Source of the DNA: Myxacorys almedinensis A | GTDB lineage: Bacteria; Cyanobacteriota; Cyanobacteriia; Leptolyngbyales; Leptolyngbyaceae | Assembly: GCF_010091945.1 (NCBI RefSeq) | Contig: NZ_WVIE01000026.1 | Location: forward strand, 1-64,000 | DNA length: 64,000 bases | Direction: 5' to 3' | Part shown: in pieces, positions 1-10,000 of the stretch | Numbering within the stretch: position 1 is the first letter of the stretch | Layout of the letters: each line of letters starts with the position of its first letter | Notes under the pieces: model-generated | What the model was told of the DNA's origin: nothing | The model's database searches: none | The model's input: only the letters and a program-made list of their open reading frames with translations | Position numbers and translations under genes: made by a program

Positions 1-69
1 GAAACCGTTGCTTCTGTCACTGGCTTTAGCTTTATCGTAAATGCACTATCTGTCGCAGGCATTTTTTGA
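1..69 (+). CDS. C-terminal fragment of an unknown protein (cut by window edge)
   Basis: Reading frame 1 is open from the first base to a TGA at 67-69 and encodes 22 residues ending in FIVNALSVAGIF. The tail is hydrophobic and could be the last part of a membrane segment, but the fragment is too short to name. It converges on the NRPS gene on the other strand, with the folded spacer at 86-231 between them. It could be a chance open frame, though the hydrophobic, non-repetitive composition is protein-like. Confidence 0.4.
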   Translation, partial: ETVASVTGFSFIVNALSVAGIF

Positions 70-85
70 TTTGGTATTAGGCTAG

Positions 86-231
86 TTCACACCGGAAAGT
101 GTGAGAGGCAGGTTCCGGTGCTGCAAAAAGGTGATGCAGCTAACCGGTATCCTGACTTGTTGGCTTAACCCGACCTCAGGTTAATGATAGCGAAAGCCTC
201 AATGGGTTTTGACAATCAAGCAGCAGTCAAA
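86..231. other. Highly structured spacer, candidate structured RNA
   Basis: Several helices can be drawn by eye on the plus strand. A 5' hairpin pairs 88-92 with 99-103. An outer helix GAGGC (105-109) pairs with GCCTC (196-200) and encloses two further hairpins. The first is CCGGT-GCTGCA (115-125) with TGCAGC-TA-ACCGG (135-147). The second is CCTGA (151-155) with TCAGG (176-180), extended by GTTGG (159-163) with CCGAC (170-174). A small GC-GAAA-GC hairpin (190-197) competes with the outer helix. A last hairpin, TTTGAC (208-213) with GTCAAA (226-231), overlaps the NRPS stop codon and may help termination. I do not recognise a known riboswitch. It could be a structured RNA, an intron relic or an elaborate terminator. 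Confidence 0.45.
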
Positions 232-3200
232 CTGTAGTTAAAGCTGTCAGACTATGGCGCTCTGGAATATTGAGAAATCCACTTTCTATGAAGTAAGAAA
301 AGTAAGTTTCGAGAACACTATCATCAATTGGCAAGCACTGAATCTCTGTATTCGCCAATCCTACAATTGTGTTTTGGCAATCTACTCTCTGAAGCGCTAG
401 GGTTTCTAGAGAAACCGGCTTACCGCTTTTTTCTGAAAATAGGGAAATCAGAGGACTCAAAGCATTATTTTGAGTTGATTTGAGAGCAGATAACTCAGCT
501 TGCCACTGTTCATAAGTGACGAGTTGAATTGAATAATTCAGCGATTTTATGTGCTGTACTAGTTTTTCTAGGGGCAAAAAATGGGGGTTAACCAAATGAA
601 ATGCCTTGCCCCACGATTCTGGTTGTCTAGATAAATGGACGATCGTTTGGCTAATGTAATTAACCGGAGTGAGATTCATATTCAACTCTAAGTTTGGAGC
701 TTTACCAAGTTGAATTAATCCTTTGATAATTCTGCTGATCAGGTCGTCTGTTTTAGATACGCCTGTTTGGTCGTGTCCGACAATCATGCCTGCTCTAAAA
801 ATACAGGTTGGGATGCCGCGATCGCGAGCCGCCATGATCAACTTTTCAGCCACCCATTTGCTCTGGGCATAACCGTTATAAAGCCCTTCTGCTCCCAATA
901 GGTCGTCTTGCTCTAGCAGGCGTTTTGTATCGGCGTAGGCAGATGAATGAAACACATCCAGCGTTGAAATAAAATGGACAGGCTTAGTCTTACACTGGCA
1001 GGCTAATTTCAACACTTCTTGTGTACCCAAGACGTTCGCGGCTCGAAGTGCTGTGTAAGGATAGATGAGATTAACAAACGCACCATTGTGATAAATCAGA
1101 TCAATTTTGCCTGCTAGCTCCTGAAAGTCTTGATGAGAAAGCCCTAAAAGCGGTTGCGCCAGATCTCCTAGCACAGGAACAATTCTAGAGGCGTACTCAG
1201 GATGGTTTAATCGATATCGAGCCAGGTTTTGGGCAATCTTCTGCATGCCTTCTTCTTCAGTTGAGGCACGGACTAAACAATAAACCTTCCCTAGGGTCTG
1301 CTCTAGAAGTTCCTGAAGCAAGAATGCGCCTAAGAATCCGGTGGCTCCGGTAAGGAAGATAGCTTGGGGTTCGACAAGGGTAGGGAGCGTCCCTTTAGAA
1401 TAAATCGAAGGAGCAAGCACTGTATCAGCTTGCAGGTCTACCCACGTTAGATCATTCTTATCTGATGCACTTTCTCCATCAGAATGTTGCAAAGTTGCGT
1501 TTTTTGCAGGGTTGCGCTTGGCGTTAATTGCTTGGGCTAATCCTGCTATGGTAGGCGACTGGAAGAGGGCAATTAGCGACAGTTCAATCTGAAACGTTTC
1601 TTCTACGTGAGCCATTAACTGAGTGACGAGAAGCGAATGTCCTCCCAACTCAAAAAAGCTATCGTGGACGCCAATTTGCTCTATGCCCAACATCTGCGAC
1701 CAGAGACTCGCCAACTGTTCCTCAACTTTCGTCTGAGGTGCGACATAAACGGCTTCCAAGTCTGGGCGAGCCTGACTAGGCGCAGGTAAAGCGCGGCGAT
1801 CGATCTTCCCATTGGGGGTGAGAGGCAACGACTCTAGCACCATAAAAGTAGAAGGAATCATGAATGCGGGCAGTTTCTCTCTGAGGAAAGCGCGTAATTT
1901 TGGAATGAGGTCTTTGGCACTTGTGGTTCTGGTTGGATTGTTGGCATAAGTACTCAAAGGCTGCATCTCGGTTTGGGAGGCAGGCAAGGCTGCGATCGCC
2001 CAAGCATTAGCGACTTGAACCCCTGGCGATCGCTGTTGCAGCAAAACGTCATAACAACCGATTTCTCCTGAAGCAGACCAATTGATCGACACATCATAGG
2101 CAACGTCTTGGCTGAGTTGCCACACCTCTTCTGGGTCAACTCCAGTACGCTGCAATTGGTGTTCTAACTGTTTCCATAGATCTTCTATCGTGTTGGGGCA
2201 TTCAGAGCTTGTCAACACTTGAAGGGTTGTCATTTCTGCTGCAATGCGCGCATTAGGAATGCCGGTAATGCTGACTCGCTCTGGCTTTTCCTCTAGTAAA
2301 AACTGACGAATCTTAGAAAGCGTTAAGGTTTGCTGTTGCCAATCTAACCAAATCGGCTCAGCATCTGGCTGTGTACTGGTTTCAACCTGCAGAACCACAT
2401 CGTAGCGAAAGCGCGTCAGTTCATTATGGTAGGAACCCCGCTTGATCTGCACTTGAACTTGATCGACTTGAGGAAAATGATGCTGAAATGCGGTGAAGAA
2501 TCTTGGATCGATCACAAGTTCTCTTTCGTGATTGATGCGATCGCGGATGCGCTGCTGTAAATGAGTGGTTGACCCAGAGTTGACCGATTGGTGAAGTTGT
2601 ACAGAGGTATGGAATGCTTCTAAGAGCGGCAAACTTCGCACATCACCAACAAAAATGTGACCTCCCGGTTTGACGGCTCGTACAGCCATTTTTAGCACGT
2701 TTACAAGATAGTCAATATTCGGAAAATATTGAATCACAGAGTTGAGAACAATCGTATCTACCGACTGTGGCTCAATGTTTTCTAAAGCATCAGCTGCTTT
2801 TTGGTAAAGCGTTACATTCGACCCATGGGGATAGGTTTTCTGTAATTGCTGATCAATATAGCGAATCGCTTCCGCAGAAATGTCTGTACCAATGTAGTGA
2901 GAGCAGTAAGGAGCGAGGCGAAACAACAGTAACCCTGTACCACAACCAATTTCTAAAATTTTTTGGGGGCGTAGTGCAAGAATGCGATCGACCGTGTGTT
3001 GAACCCATTCTTTTAGTTCGTGGGCAGGAGTCATCTTACCCGTGTAGCTGCTGTTCCATCCGGCGATATTAAATGTAGGATCGTGTTCATTTACTGCTTC
3101 GCTATAGGCAGCACTCCAGATCTTTTGCCATTGCGATGTGATTTCAGCATTTTCAGCCACGGGGGCTAATCCATTGGGTTCTGTCACCTGTACATCAGAT

Positions 3201-4576
3201 TTAGGTGCAATATAGGCGACGAGACGTTTTTCTTCGCCATCGTTTCCATGGGCAATAACGACCGTTTCTTTGACATCATCATGCTGGCTGAGCGCCGCTT
3301 CAATATCTCCAAGTTCGATTCGGTGACCTCGAATTTTGACCTGATGATCAATGCGCCCAATGTACTGAATGCTGCCATCTGGAAGAGAACGGGCTAAATC
3401 GCCTGTTCGATAAAGCCGTGCTCTGGGCGTAGTGCTAAATGGGTCGCGAATGAACTTTTCTTGAGTCAACTCTGGGCGATTAAAGTAGCCGCGGGCAACG
3501 CCCTCTCCGCCAATGAAGACTTCTCCAGGCACACCAGGAGCAGCAAGTTTAAGAGTATCCCCTCTGCGGCGTGCGGGTTCCTCGATCAGGTAGATTTGAG
3601 TGTTTGCGATCGCGTGACCCAACGGCACAGCGCCCTCTCCGGGCCCAACTTTGCCCACCATTGACCACACCGTTGTTTCGGTAGGTCCATACATTTGCCA
3701 CAACGAATCGCCTCGCTCTAAAAGTTGATTAGCAAGCGATCGCGTCAGGGCTTCTCCACCACACAGCATCTTCAGATCTTTTTTGCCCCGCCACCCGGCG
3801 CTTAGTAGCATTCGCCAAGTTGCTGGAGTCGCCTGCATCACAGTTGCCTTCGATTCGGACAAAAGTTTGGATAGTAGCGCTCCGTTGGATGCGAGCTCGC
3901 GACTGACTAAAAGGATGCCAGCACCCACGCTCAGCGGCAAGAACAATTCCAGAACTGCAATATCAAACGAAATCGTAGTTACGGCTAGAAGAATGTCGTG
4001 ATGGGTCAGTCCGGGTTCTGCCTGCATAGAGCGCAAGAAATTGACGGCAGCTTGGTGGGTAATCTGGACGCCTTTGGGCTTACCCGTTGAGCCAGAGGTG
4101 TAGATTACATAGGCTAAATGGTCGGCTGTAACCAGGCTAACGAGATTTTCTGTAGGCTGCTGGGCTACAGTTTGCCAGTCGATATCGAGGCAAAGCACAT
4201 GGGCGTGATCAGCCTGTGGCAAGAGTGGCAGGAGAGAGTGTTGAGTGATTAGAACGGGAAGTTGGGTGTCGTCAATGACAAATGCCAACCGATCTTGGGG
4301 GTAGTTGGGGTCGAGCGGAACATATGCCCCGCCTGCTTTTAAAATGCCTAGCAGAGCGATGAGCAAGTTCAGCGATCGCTCGACACAAATGCCAACTAGG
4401 GTTTCTGACTTTACCCCAAGAGTTTGTAGATGGTGGGCTAGTTGGTTTGCTTTTTCATTTAGCTCTTGATATGTCAGCCGTTGGCTCTGAAAAGTGGCTG
4501 CTATGGCATCAGGAGTTTTTGAAGCTTGCAGTTCAATGAGGTGATGAATAGCAACATTATCTGTAGCAAACGGCAT
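227..4576 (-). CDS. Stand-alone NRPS module: adenylation, methyltransferase, carrier, thioester reductase
   Basis: The protein has 1449 residues from the chosen start at 4576, where AAGGAG (4588-4583) lies 6 nt before ATG. The open frame extends 34 codons further upstream without such a site. Order of domains: adenylation (about 10-455; YTSGSTGKPKG, YGPTET, YRTGDL), an inserted SAM methyltransferase (about 475-730; LEIGCGTG), the rest of the adenylation domain with NGKIDR, a carrier domain with FFELGGHSLL whose serine takes phosphopantetheine, and a C-terminal NAD(P)H thioester reductase (TGATGFLG, YAQSK catalytic pair). There is no condensation or thioesterase domain. Specificity positions read D-I-L-Q-L-G-M-V-W-K, close to the glycine code DILQLGLIWK. 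The likely reaction is glycine activation, N-methylation on the carrier and reductive release as an aldehyde or alcohol. Domain order is seen; product is inference. Confidence 0.88.
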   Translation of the reverse strand: MPFATDNVAIHHLIELQASKTPDAIAATFQSQRLTYQELNEKANQLAHHLQTLGVKSETLVGICVERSLNLLIALLGILKAGGAYVPLDPNYPQDRLAFVIDDTQLPVLITQHSLLPLLPQADHAHVLCLDIDWQTVAQQPTENLVSLVTADHLAYVIYTSGSTGKPKGVQITHQAAVNFLRSMQAEPGLTHHDILLAVTTISFDIAVLELFLPLSVGAGILLVSRELASNGALLSKLLSESKATVMQATPATWRMLLSAGWRGKKDLKMLCGGEALTRSLANQLLERGDSLWQMYGPTETTVWSMVGKVGPGEGAVPLGHAIANTQIYLIEEPARRRGDTLKLAAPGVPGEVFIGGEGVARGYFNRPELTQEKFIRDPFSTTPRARLYRTGDLARSLPDGSIQYIGRIDHQVKIRGHRIELGDIEAALSQHDDVKETVVIAHGNDGEEKRLVAYIAPKSDVQVTEPNGLAPVAENAEITSQWQKIWSAAYSEAVNEHDPTFNIAGWNSSYTGKMTPAHELKEWVQHTVDRILALRPQKILEIGCGTGLLLFRLAPYCSHYIGTDISAEAIRYIDQQLQKTYPHGSNVTLYQKAADALENIEPQSVDTIVLNSVIQYFPNIDYLVNVLKMAVRAVKPGGHIFVGDVRSLPLLEAFHTSVQLHQSVNSGSTTHLQQRIRDRINHERELVIDPRFFTAFQHHFPQVDQVQVQIKRGSYHNELTRFRYDVVLQVETSTQPDAEPIWLDWQQQTLTLSKIRQFLLEEKPERVSITGIPNARIAAEMTTLQVLTSSECPNTIEDLWKQLEHQLQRTGVDPEEVWQLSQDVAYDVSINWSASGEIGCYDVLLQQRSPGVQVANAWAIAALPASQTEMQPLSTYANNPTRTTSAKDLIPKLRAFLREKLPAFMIPSTFMVLESLPLTPNGKIDRRALPAPSQARPDLEAVYVAPQTKVEEQLASLWSQMLGIEQIGVHDSFFELGGHSLLVTQLMAHVEETFQIELSLIALFQSPTIAGLAQAINAKRNPAKNATLQHSDGESASDKNDLTWVDLQADTVLAPSIYSKGTLPTLVEPQAIFLTGATGFLGAFLLQELLEQTLGKVYCLVRASTEEEGMQKIAQNLARYRLNHPEYASRIVPVLGDLAQPLLGLSHQDFQELAGKIDLIYHNGAFVNLIYPYTALRAANVLGTQEVLKLACQCKTKPVHFISTLDVFHSSAYADTKRLLEQDDLLGAEGLYNGYAQSKWVAEKLIMAARDRGIPTCIFRAGMIVGHDQTGVSKTDDLISRIIKGLIQLGKAPNLELNMNLTPVNYISQTIVHLSRQPESWGKAFHLVNPHFLPLEKLVQHIKSLNYSIQLVTYEQWQAELSALKSTQNNALSPLISLFSEKSGKPVSLETLALQRVDCQNTIVGLANTEIQCLPIDDSVLETYFSYFIESGFLNIPERHSLTALTTV

Positions 4577-4825
4577 TACGTTCTCCTTGACCTTGGATAC
4601 TAAACTAGACAGATTCTTAGTGTGTTGAATTGCTGTATAAATTGATACGGCAAATTCCACTACACTTAGATTTCCCAAGAGCCGAAGTTAAGGAAACGGT
4701 GCTTCACGTTTAATTTACGATCGTCAGATATTATTTAAAAGGTCGATTTTGTTGCCAGATTGTGTATTTTTTGATTGAATAACTATGGTCTCAACGTTTG
4801 TTCTGTGGAGATCTCTTTTTGTCGC

Positions 4826-5089
4826 TTAGGCGAGAACAAACGAAACCAACGCATTGACGCCAAGGGCGTATTCCAAATCATCGATATAGGTCACGTTACG
4901 CCATTCGTCTAAAACGCAAAGGAGCGATCGCACTGCCAGATCTCGCTGAATCAGGTCTACAACAGCTTGCCATGCTTCGGTAGGTGTGATGAAATAGCCG
5001 AGTTGGATCATGCCGCCTTCGTGCCACCAAATGCTAATCCATCCCGGATCGTGTTCCATAATTTCTACACATTGTCCAAGGTATTCCAT
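4826..5089 (-). CDS. Conserved-looking small hypothetical protein
   Basis: This 87-residue acidic protein lies upstream of the NRPS gene on the same strand, about 250 bp from the NRPS start. The composition is protein-like, with several tryptophans (WISIWWHEGG) and no signal peptide or membrane segment except a mildly hydrophobic last ten residues. I do not recognise the family. The ATG at 5089-5087 is the only plausible start; no clear Shine-Dalgarno precedes it. It could be co-transcribed with the NRPS, but nothing in its sequence suggests a biosynthetic role. Confidence 0.55.
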   Translation of the reverse strand: MEYLGQCVEIMEHDPGWISIWWHEGGMIQLGYFITPTEAWQAVVDLIQRDLAVRSLLCVLDEWRNVTYIDDLEYALGVNALVSFVLA

Positions 5090-5636
5090 AATGTTTTCGC
5101 TTCATATTTGAGTTTGATGTGCAACTAAGATACTGACCCTGCTGCGATCGTGTCGTCTACTGAAGGGAAAGGAGCCTGCGATCGCACTCTATATCTGTAG
5201 AAGCAGCCTATAGATATAGGGTGCGCCTTGAGTAGGGGAATGTTTCGAGTTCTTCACTTTCGCGAGAAGAGGGTCAAAGGTGAGGGCATTCTAGGTCATA
5301 GCGTCCGTTTTGAAGTTAATGCTGAAGGACACACTTCCCTACAACGTTCTGATCTGCAAGATCGTTTCGCTTTCACGTCCCTCATCAACTTTTTAGATAG
5401 ATATTTCTTGTAGACCTGGGTTTCAGGCTTGTACCGAGCCTATAAAATCTTTTTTAGAAAATTTTTTCTATTTAATTGAACCTATCTCCCTACTTGCACA
5501 GTCAAAGAGATATGACCCTCGGTTCTCGTTAAAATTGTGAATTACTTTTCATCCTTTAGACCGATACATTTAGTACACTAAGTGCTTTACAAAACTTAAC
5601 ATGTTGACCCTTTCAGCCCTTCTGAGCCGCTAAATT
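5090..5636. other. Intergenic region with an AT-rich hairpin
   Basis: This 547-bp spacer separates the divergent hypothetical gene and the RND adaptor gene, so it must hold both promoters. The clearest structure is a 12-bp hairpin, CACTCTATATCT (5185-5196) with AGATATAGGGTG (5212-5223), one wobble pair, loop of 15 nt, and no following T run, so it is not a classic terminator. An A/T-rich tract lies at about 5445-5480. A 61-codon open frame at 5228-5413 has no start signal or family resemblance, and I do not call it. Confidence 0.5.
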
Positions 5637-7079
5637 ATGTCGCCTCCACAGTTACCGCTTCGCAAACCGCGCCGTCTCCTGTCTACGGCTTTGATGGTTC
5701 GATTAGGCTTTGTTGGGCTGCTCTTGGTTGGAACAGGGTGTAACCTTATCCCTTCTGGCGATGCCCAGACCCGACCAGACGCCCGCTCCCAGAGCGGGCC
5801 GGCAGCAGTGGATGTTGCGATCGCTCGTGAGTCTGCCCTCGAAACCGCGACTGCCTACACTGGGACGACCCGCCCCTTTCGGGAGGTTTCACTGCGATCG
5901 CAAGCCGAAGGGCAACTCACCGATTTGAGCGTTGATGTTGGCGATCGGGTGATTCGGGGGCAAACGTTAGCCCGGATTGATAATCGGCTCTCGACGGCGG
6001 CAGTGGCGCAGGCACAAGCGGAAGTAGCGGCACGAGAATCGGAAGTAGCAAGCCTGCAAGCCGATGCTGATGATGCTCAGACTCAGGTAGAGCGATCGCG
6101 CTTAGAGTTGCAGCAGGCGAGATCGGATGCCAGCAGACAGGCACAACTCCTGCGCTCTGGCGCGATTTCTGAGCAGCAGGCTGAAACTGCCCAAACCAAT
6201 GCCAAAACGGCAGAACAAGCGCTTCGCTCTGCTGAACGGCAGGTTCGCAATCGGCAGCAGGCAGTAGCGGCGGCGCAGCGGCGCGTGACGGCACAGCAAG
6301 CGCTCGTTGCTCAGGAGGAAGAACGCCAGTCGTACAGCACCCTCACTGCCCCGGTCAGCGGCTCGGTGCTAGAACGCCTGACGGAGCTAGGAAACTTAGC
6401 GCAGCCCGGCAATGAGATTTTGAGGCTAGGAGACTTTAGCCAAGTCAAGGTGGAAGTGCAGGTCTCAGAGCTAGAGCTTGGGCAGATTCGCGAAGGGCAG
6501 CAGGCGCAAGTCCGGCTAGATTCGCTGCAAAATCAGACCCTGATCGGTCGAGTGACGCGCATTTCACCAGCGGCTGATCCGCGATCGCGCCTCATCCCGA
6601 TTGAAGTTACAATCCCCAATCAAAATCAGCGCATTGGTAGTGGGCTGTTGGCGCGGGTCAGCTTTAACTCGCGTCAGGCACAGCAGGTGGTGGTTCCAGA
6701 AACCGCTGTGCAAACCGGCAACCGCAGGCAAGGAGCAGCAGGAAATCGTTCGGGCAATTCGGGCGAAACTCGCGATCGCGGAGCTTCTCAGCCCCAAACT
6801 GCTAGCCGCACAACCTCTGGTAATCGTGCTTCTGCATCATCCCAAGCCGAGCAACAACCCCGAAGCGCCACCTTATTTGTAGTGAACCGCACCGGAGACC
6901 AGGCAACGGTGGCAGCCCGCCAAGTGCAAGTGGGCAATCGTAAAGATGGGCAAGTCGAAATTTTGTCGGGGTTGAAGCCGGGCGAATCCTTTGTGGTACG
7001 CAGCAGTGGTGAACTGAAAGAGGGTGATCCAGTCCGGCTGAGTTTGATTTCTGAAACTAACGAAAACGAGAAAAGCTAG
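5637..7079 (+). CDS. RND efflux periplasmic adaptor (HlyD/MFP family)
   Basis: A 480-residue membrane-fusion protein bridging the inner-membrane pump encoded next to it and an outer-membrane channel not encoded here. The N terminus has a basic stretch and a hydrophobic segment ending at a lipobox-like GTGC, so it is probably a lipoprotein. A barrel-sandwich half motif ([17 protein letters not shown]) comes first, then a long Ala/Gln-rich coiled-coil hairpin (about residues 120-230), the second lipoyl half ([16 protein letters not shown]), a beta-barrel region ([17 protein letters not shown]) and the membrane-proximal end. An unusual low-complexity Ser/Arg/Gln insert sits at about 360-405, longer than is usual. 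The gene is 13 bp upstream of the pump gene, so the two form an operon. Confidence 0.92.
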   Translation: MSPPQLPLRKPRRLLSTALMVRLGFVGLLLVGTGCNLIPSGDAQTRPDARSQSGPAAVDVAIARESALETATAYTGTTRPFREVSLRSQAEGQLTDLSVDVGDRVIRGQTLARIDNRLSTAAVAQAQAEVAARESEVASLQADADDAQTQVERSRLELQQARSDASRQAQLLRSGAISEQQAETAQTNAKTAEQALRSAERQVRNRQQAVAAAQRRVTAQQALVAQEEERQSYSTLTAPVSGSVLERLTELGNLAQPGNEILRLGDFSQVKVEVQVSELELGQIREGQQAQVRLDSLQNQTLIGRVTRISPAADPRSRLIPIEVTIPNQNQRIGSGLLARVSFNSRQAQQVVVPETAVQTGNRRQGAAGNRSGNSGETRDRGASQPQTASRTTSGNRASASSQAEQQPRSATLFVVNRTGDQATVAARQVQVGNRKDGQVEILSGLKPGESFVVRSSGELKEGDPVRLSLISETNENEKS

Positions 7080-7092
7080 GGTAGGAATTCAC

Positions 7093-10000
7093 ATGACTTC
7101 ATCTTCTCAGCCACGCGGCTTTAGCATCAGTGGCATTGCAGTTCGGCGGCATATTGGAACGCTGATGTTAACACTGGCTGTTATGGCGATCGGCGTCTTT
7201 TTTCTGTTTACCATTCAGGTGGATCTGCTACCGTCGATTACGTATCCCCGGATTGGCGTACGAGTCAACGCTCCCGGCATTTCGCCAGAAGTTGCGATCG
7301 ATGAAGTGACTCGTCCTTTGGAGGAAGCCTTATCAACCACTGAAGGCGTTGTACAGACGTTTTCCACCACTCGTGAGGGTCAGGTAAACGTCGATCTGTA
7401 TTTTCAGCCAGGGGGCAATATTGATCAAGCCTTAAACGATGCAACGGCGGCGTTCAATCGTGCTCGTGGTCGGCTTCCTAGTACCATTGAAGAACCTAGA
7501 TTATTTAAAGTTGATCCCTCTCAACTCCCCGTTTACGAAGTTGCCCTCACGTCAGACTCATTAGAACCGGTTGATTTGCGCGTATTCGCTGATGAAGAAT
7601 TGGGTCGGGAACTGACCGTGGTTGACGGCGTTGCGGCGGTAGACGTGGCGGGTGGGGTTTCAGAAGAAGTCCGAGTGTTGGTTGATTTTGATCGGCTGCA
7701 ATCGTTGGGCGTCGGGCTAAATGAGATCTTGACCCAACTGTCTGAAACGAATCGAGATGTTTCGGGTGGGCGAATTTTAGGCGAAAACTCCGAGCCGTTG
7801 ACACGGGCAATTGGACGCTTTCAAGACGCTTCAGAAATCGAAAATCTGTCCTTTATTGTGAGTGATGCGCCAGAATCGGGCAATGCATCGGGCACCACAG
7901 ATAGCCCAGAGGCAACCCGGCGCGTTTATTTGCGAGACGTTGCGGAGGTCAGCGATGGTACGCAGCAGCAACGACTCTTTGTCACGCTCAACGGTAGCCC
8001 TGCCGTTAAACTCAGCATTCAGAAACAACCGGATGCCAATACAATTCAAGTTGTAGAAGGGGTGAAGCGGCGGATTGAAGAGCTTAGAAGTGCGGGCGTT
8101 GTGCCGCAAGATATGCAGCTATTGCCGACCTTAGACGAGTCGATTTTTATTCGCAATTCGATTTCTAACGTCACCACTGCTGGTTTGGTTGGGGCGGGGC
8201 TAGCCGCGATCGCAGTTCTCCTATTTCTGGGTTCGATTCGTCAGACGCTGATTATTGTTCTATCGATTCCGTTAGCCACGCTCACAGCTATTATCTTGAT
8301 GCGATTGTTCAACCTGTCGCTCAACGTGTTTAGCTTGGGCGGTTTAGCTTTGGGCGTGGGCATTGTGGTAGACAACTCGATCGTCATGCTGGAAACGATC
8401 GCCGAAGGCTCTGGGATGACGCTGGGGCACGAATCTCGCACCCGGCTTAACTCCCAAGAATTGATTGAGCAATCGATTGTCAGCAGTCAGTCTGTAGAAT
8501 CTGCCCTACTTGCTTCTACGAGTACAAACCTGGTTGCGGTGTTACCTTTTTTGCTGATTGGCGGATTCATTGCACTCCTGTTTAACGAACTAATTTTAAC
8601 GATTAGTTTTTCCGTTGCTGCTTCCATTTTCGTTGCTGTTACGATCGTGCCGATGATGGCATCACGGCTGTTGGCGATCCGATGGTCGAGCCGAGTTGGG
8701 CAAACCTGGCTCCTGCGGAACTTTAACCAACGGTTTGAAGCCTCGACACGCCAGTATCGATCGCTGCTAGATACAGTGCTGCGGCGGCGATTGCTGGTGA
8801 TTGCGATTACCTTTCTAGTGTTGGGCGGCAGCAGCCTTTTGGTTCTAGGCAGCATTCCCCAAGAAATTTTGCCGCGCCTCAGCACTGGGCAAGCGAATCT
8901 GTTTGCGCGATTTGCACCTGGCACACCGATCAATACAAGCCTCAAAGTCATGAGTGAGGTGGATAAAATTTTATCGGAGCAGCCGGAAACAGAATATGTT
9001 TTTACTACGATTGGCGGGTCTCTGTTTGGCAGCAACACGAGTGAAAACGCAGTGCGAAGCTCTAGTAACATCACCCTCAAACCAGGGACAAATGTCCCAG
9101 AATTTGTCGAGCGCGTTACTCAAGAATTTAATCGACTCAACTTAGTAGACACGCTGCTACGCCTAAGCCCAGGACAAGTGCGAGGGCTGATTCTTAACAA
9201 TTCTCCGGTGCGGGGTGCAGATGTGGATGTGCTGTTGCAGGGCAATAGTGCCGCTCAACTAGAGCAGGCAGGGCGACAAGTGATCGCAGCGTTGGGTCAG
9301 GCAAAATTGGCGAGATATCGCCCCGACACAGATCAGCGCCAACCTGAAATTCAGATTCGCCGCGATCGCGAGCGAGCCGCCGAACTTGGACTCAACACTC
9401 AAGACATTGGCACGACGATTCAAACTGCCCTTGAAGGCTCTGTCCCGACACAGCTTCAACGGGGAAACCGGCTGGTTGATGTGCGGGTTGAATTAAAGGA
9501 CGGCGTGATTCAGCGCCCGTCGCAACTTGCCCAGTTGCCGCTTTTCACCCCTGATAGGCAGCTTGTGAGGCTGGGGGATATTGCTCAAATTGAGACTGGA
9601 GAAGCCCCTGGAGAAATTCAGCGCATTAACCAACGCCAAGTCTTTCAGATTGCCGGAACGTTGAATGATGACGCAAGTTTGGGAGGAGCTTTAGAAGAAG
9701 TCAATCAGATCTTCCAAACGCTTCAGCTACCGGAAGGAGTGAGTCGGCTGCCAAGCTCAGCCGCGCAAAGTAACCAGCAAATTCAGTCGGCGCTGCCGCT
9801 CTTAGGCGGGCTGGCGGCGTTTCTCGTGTTTGTTGTGATGGCAGTGCAATATAACTCTTTAGTCGATCCGCTCGTGATTATGCTAACCATTCCCCTTGCG
9901 ATCGCAGGTGGGATTTGGGGACTCTTCATCACCAACACTGCGATCGGCGCAACGGTGATTGTTGGGGCTGTCCTCTTGGTAGGTATTGTTGTGAACAACG

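Noticed and set aside
5228-5413. 61-codon open frame in the spacer before the efflux adaptor
   Set aside because: No ribosome-binding site, no family resemblance and it sits in a promoter region.
8487-9080. 197-codon minus-strand open frame inside the RND pump gene
   Set aside because: Antisense to strong transmembrane coding sequence; basic composition and no motifs.
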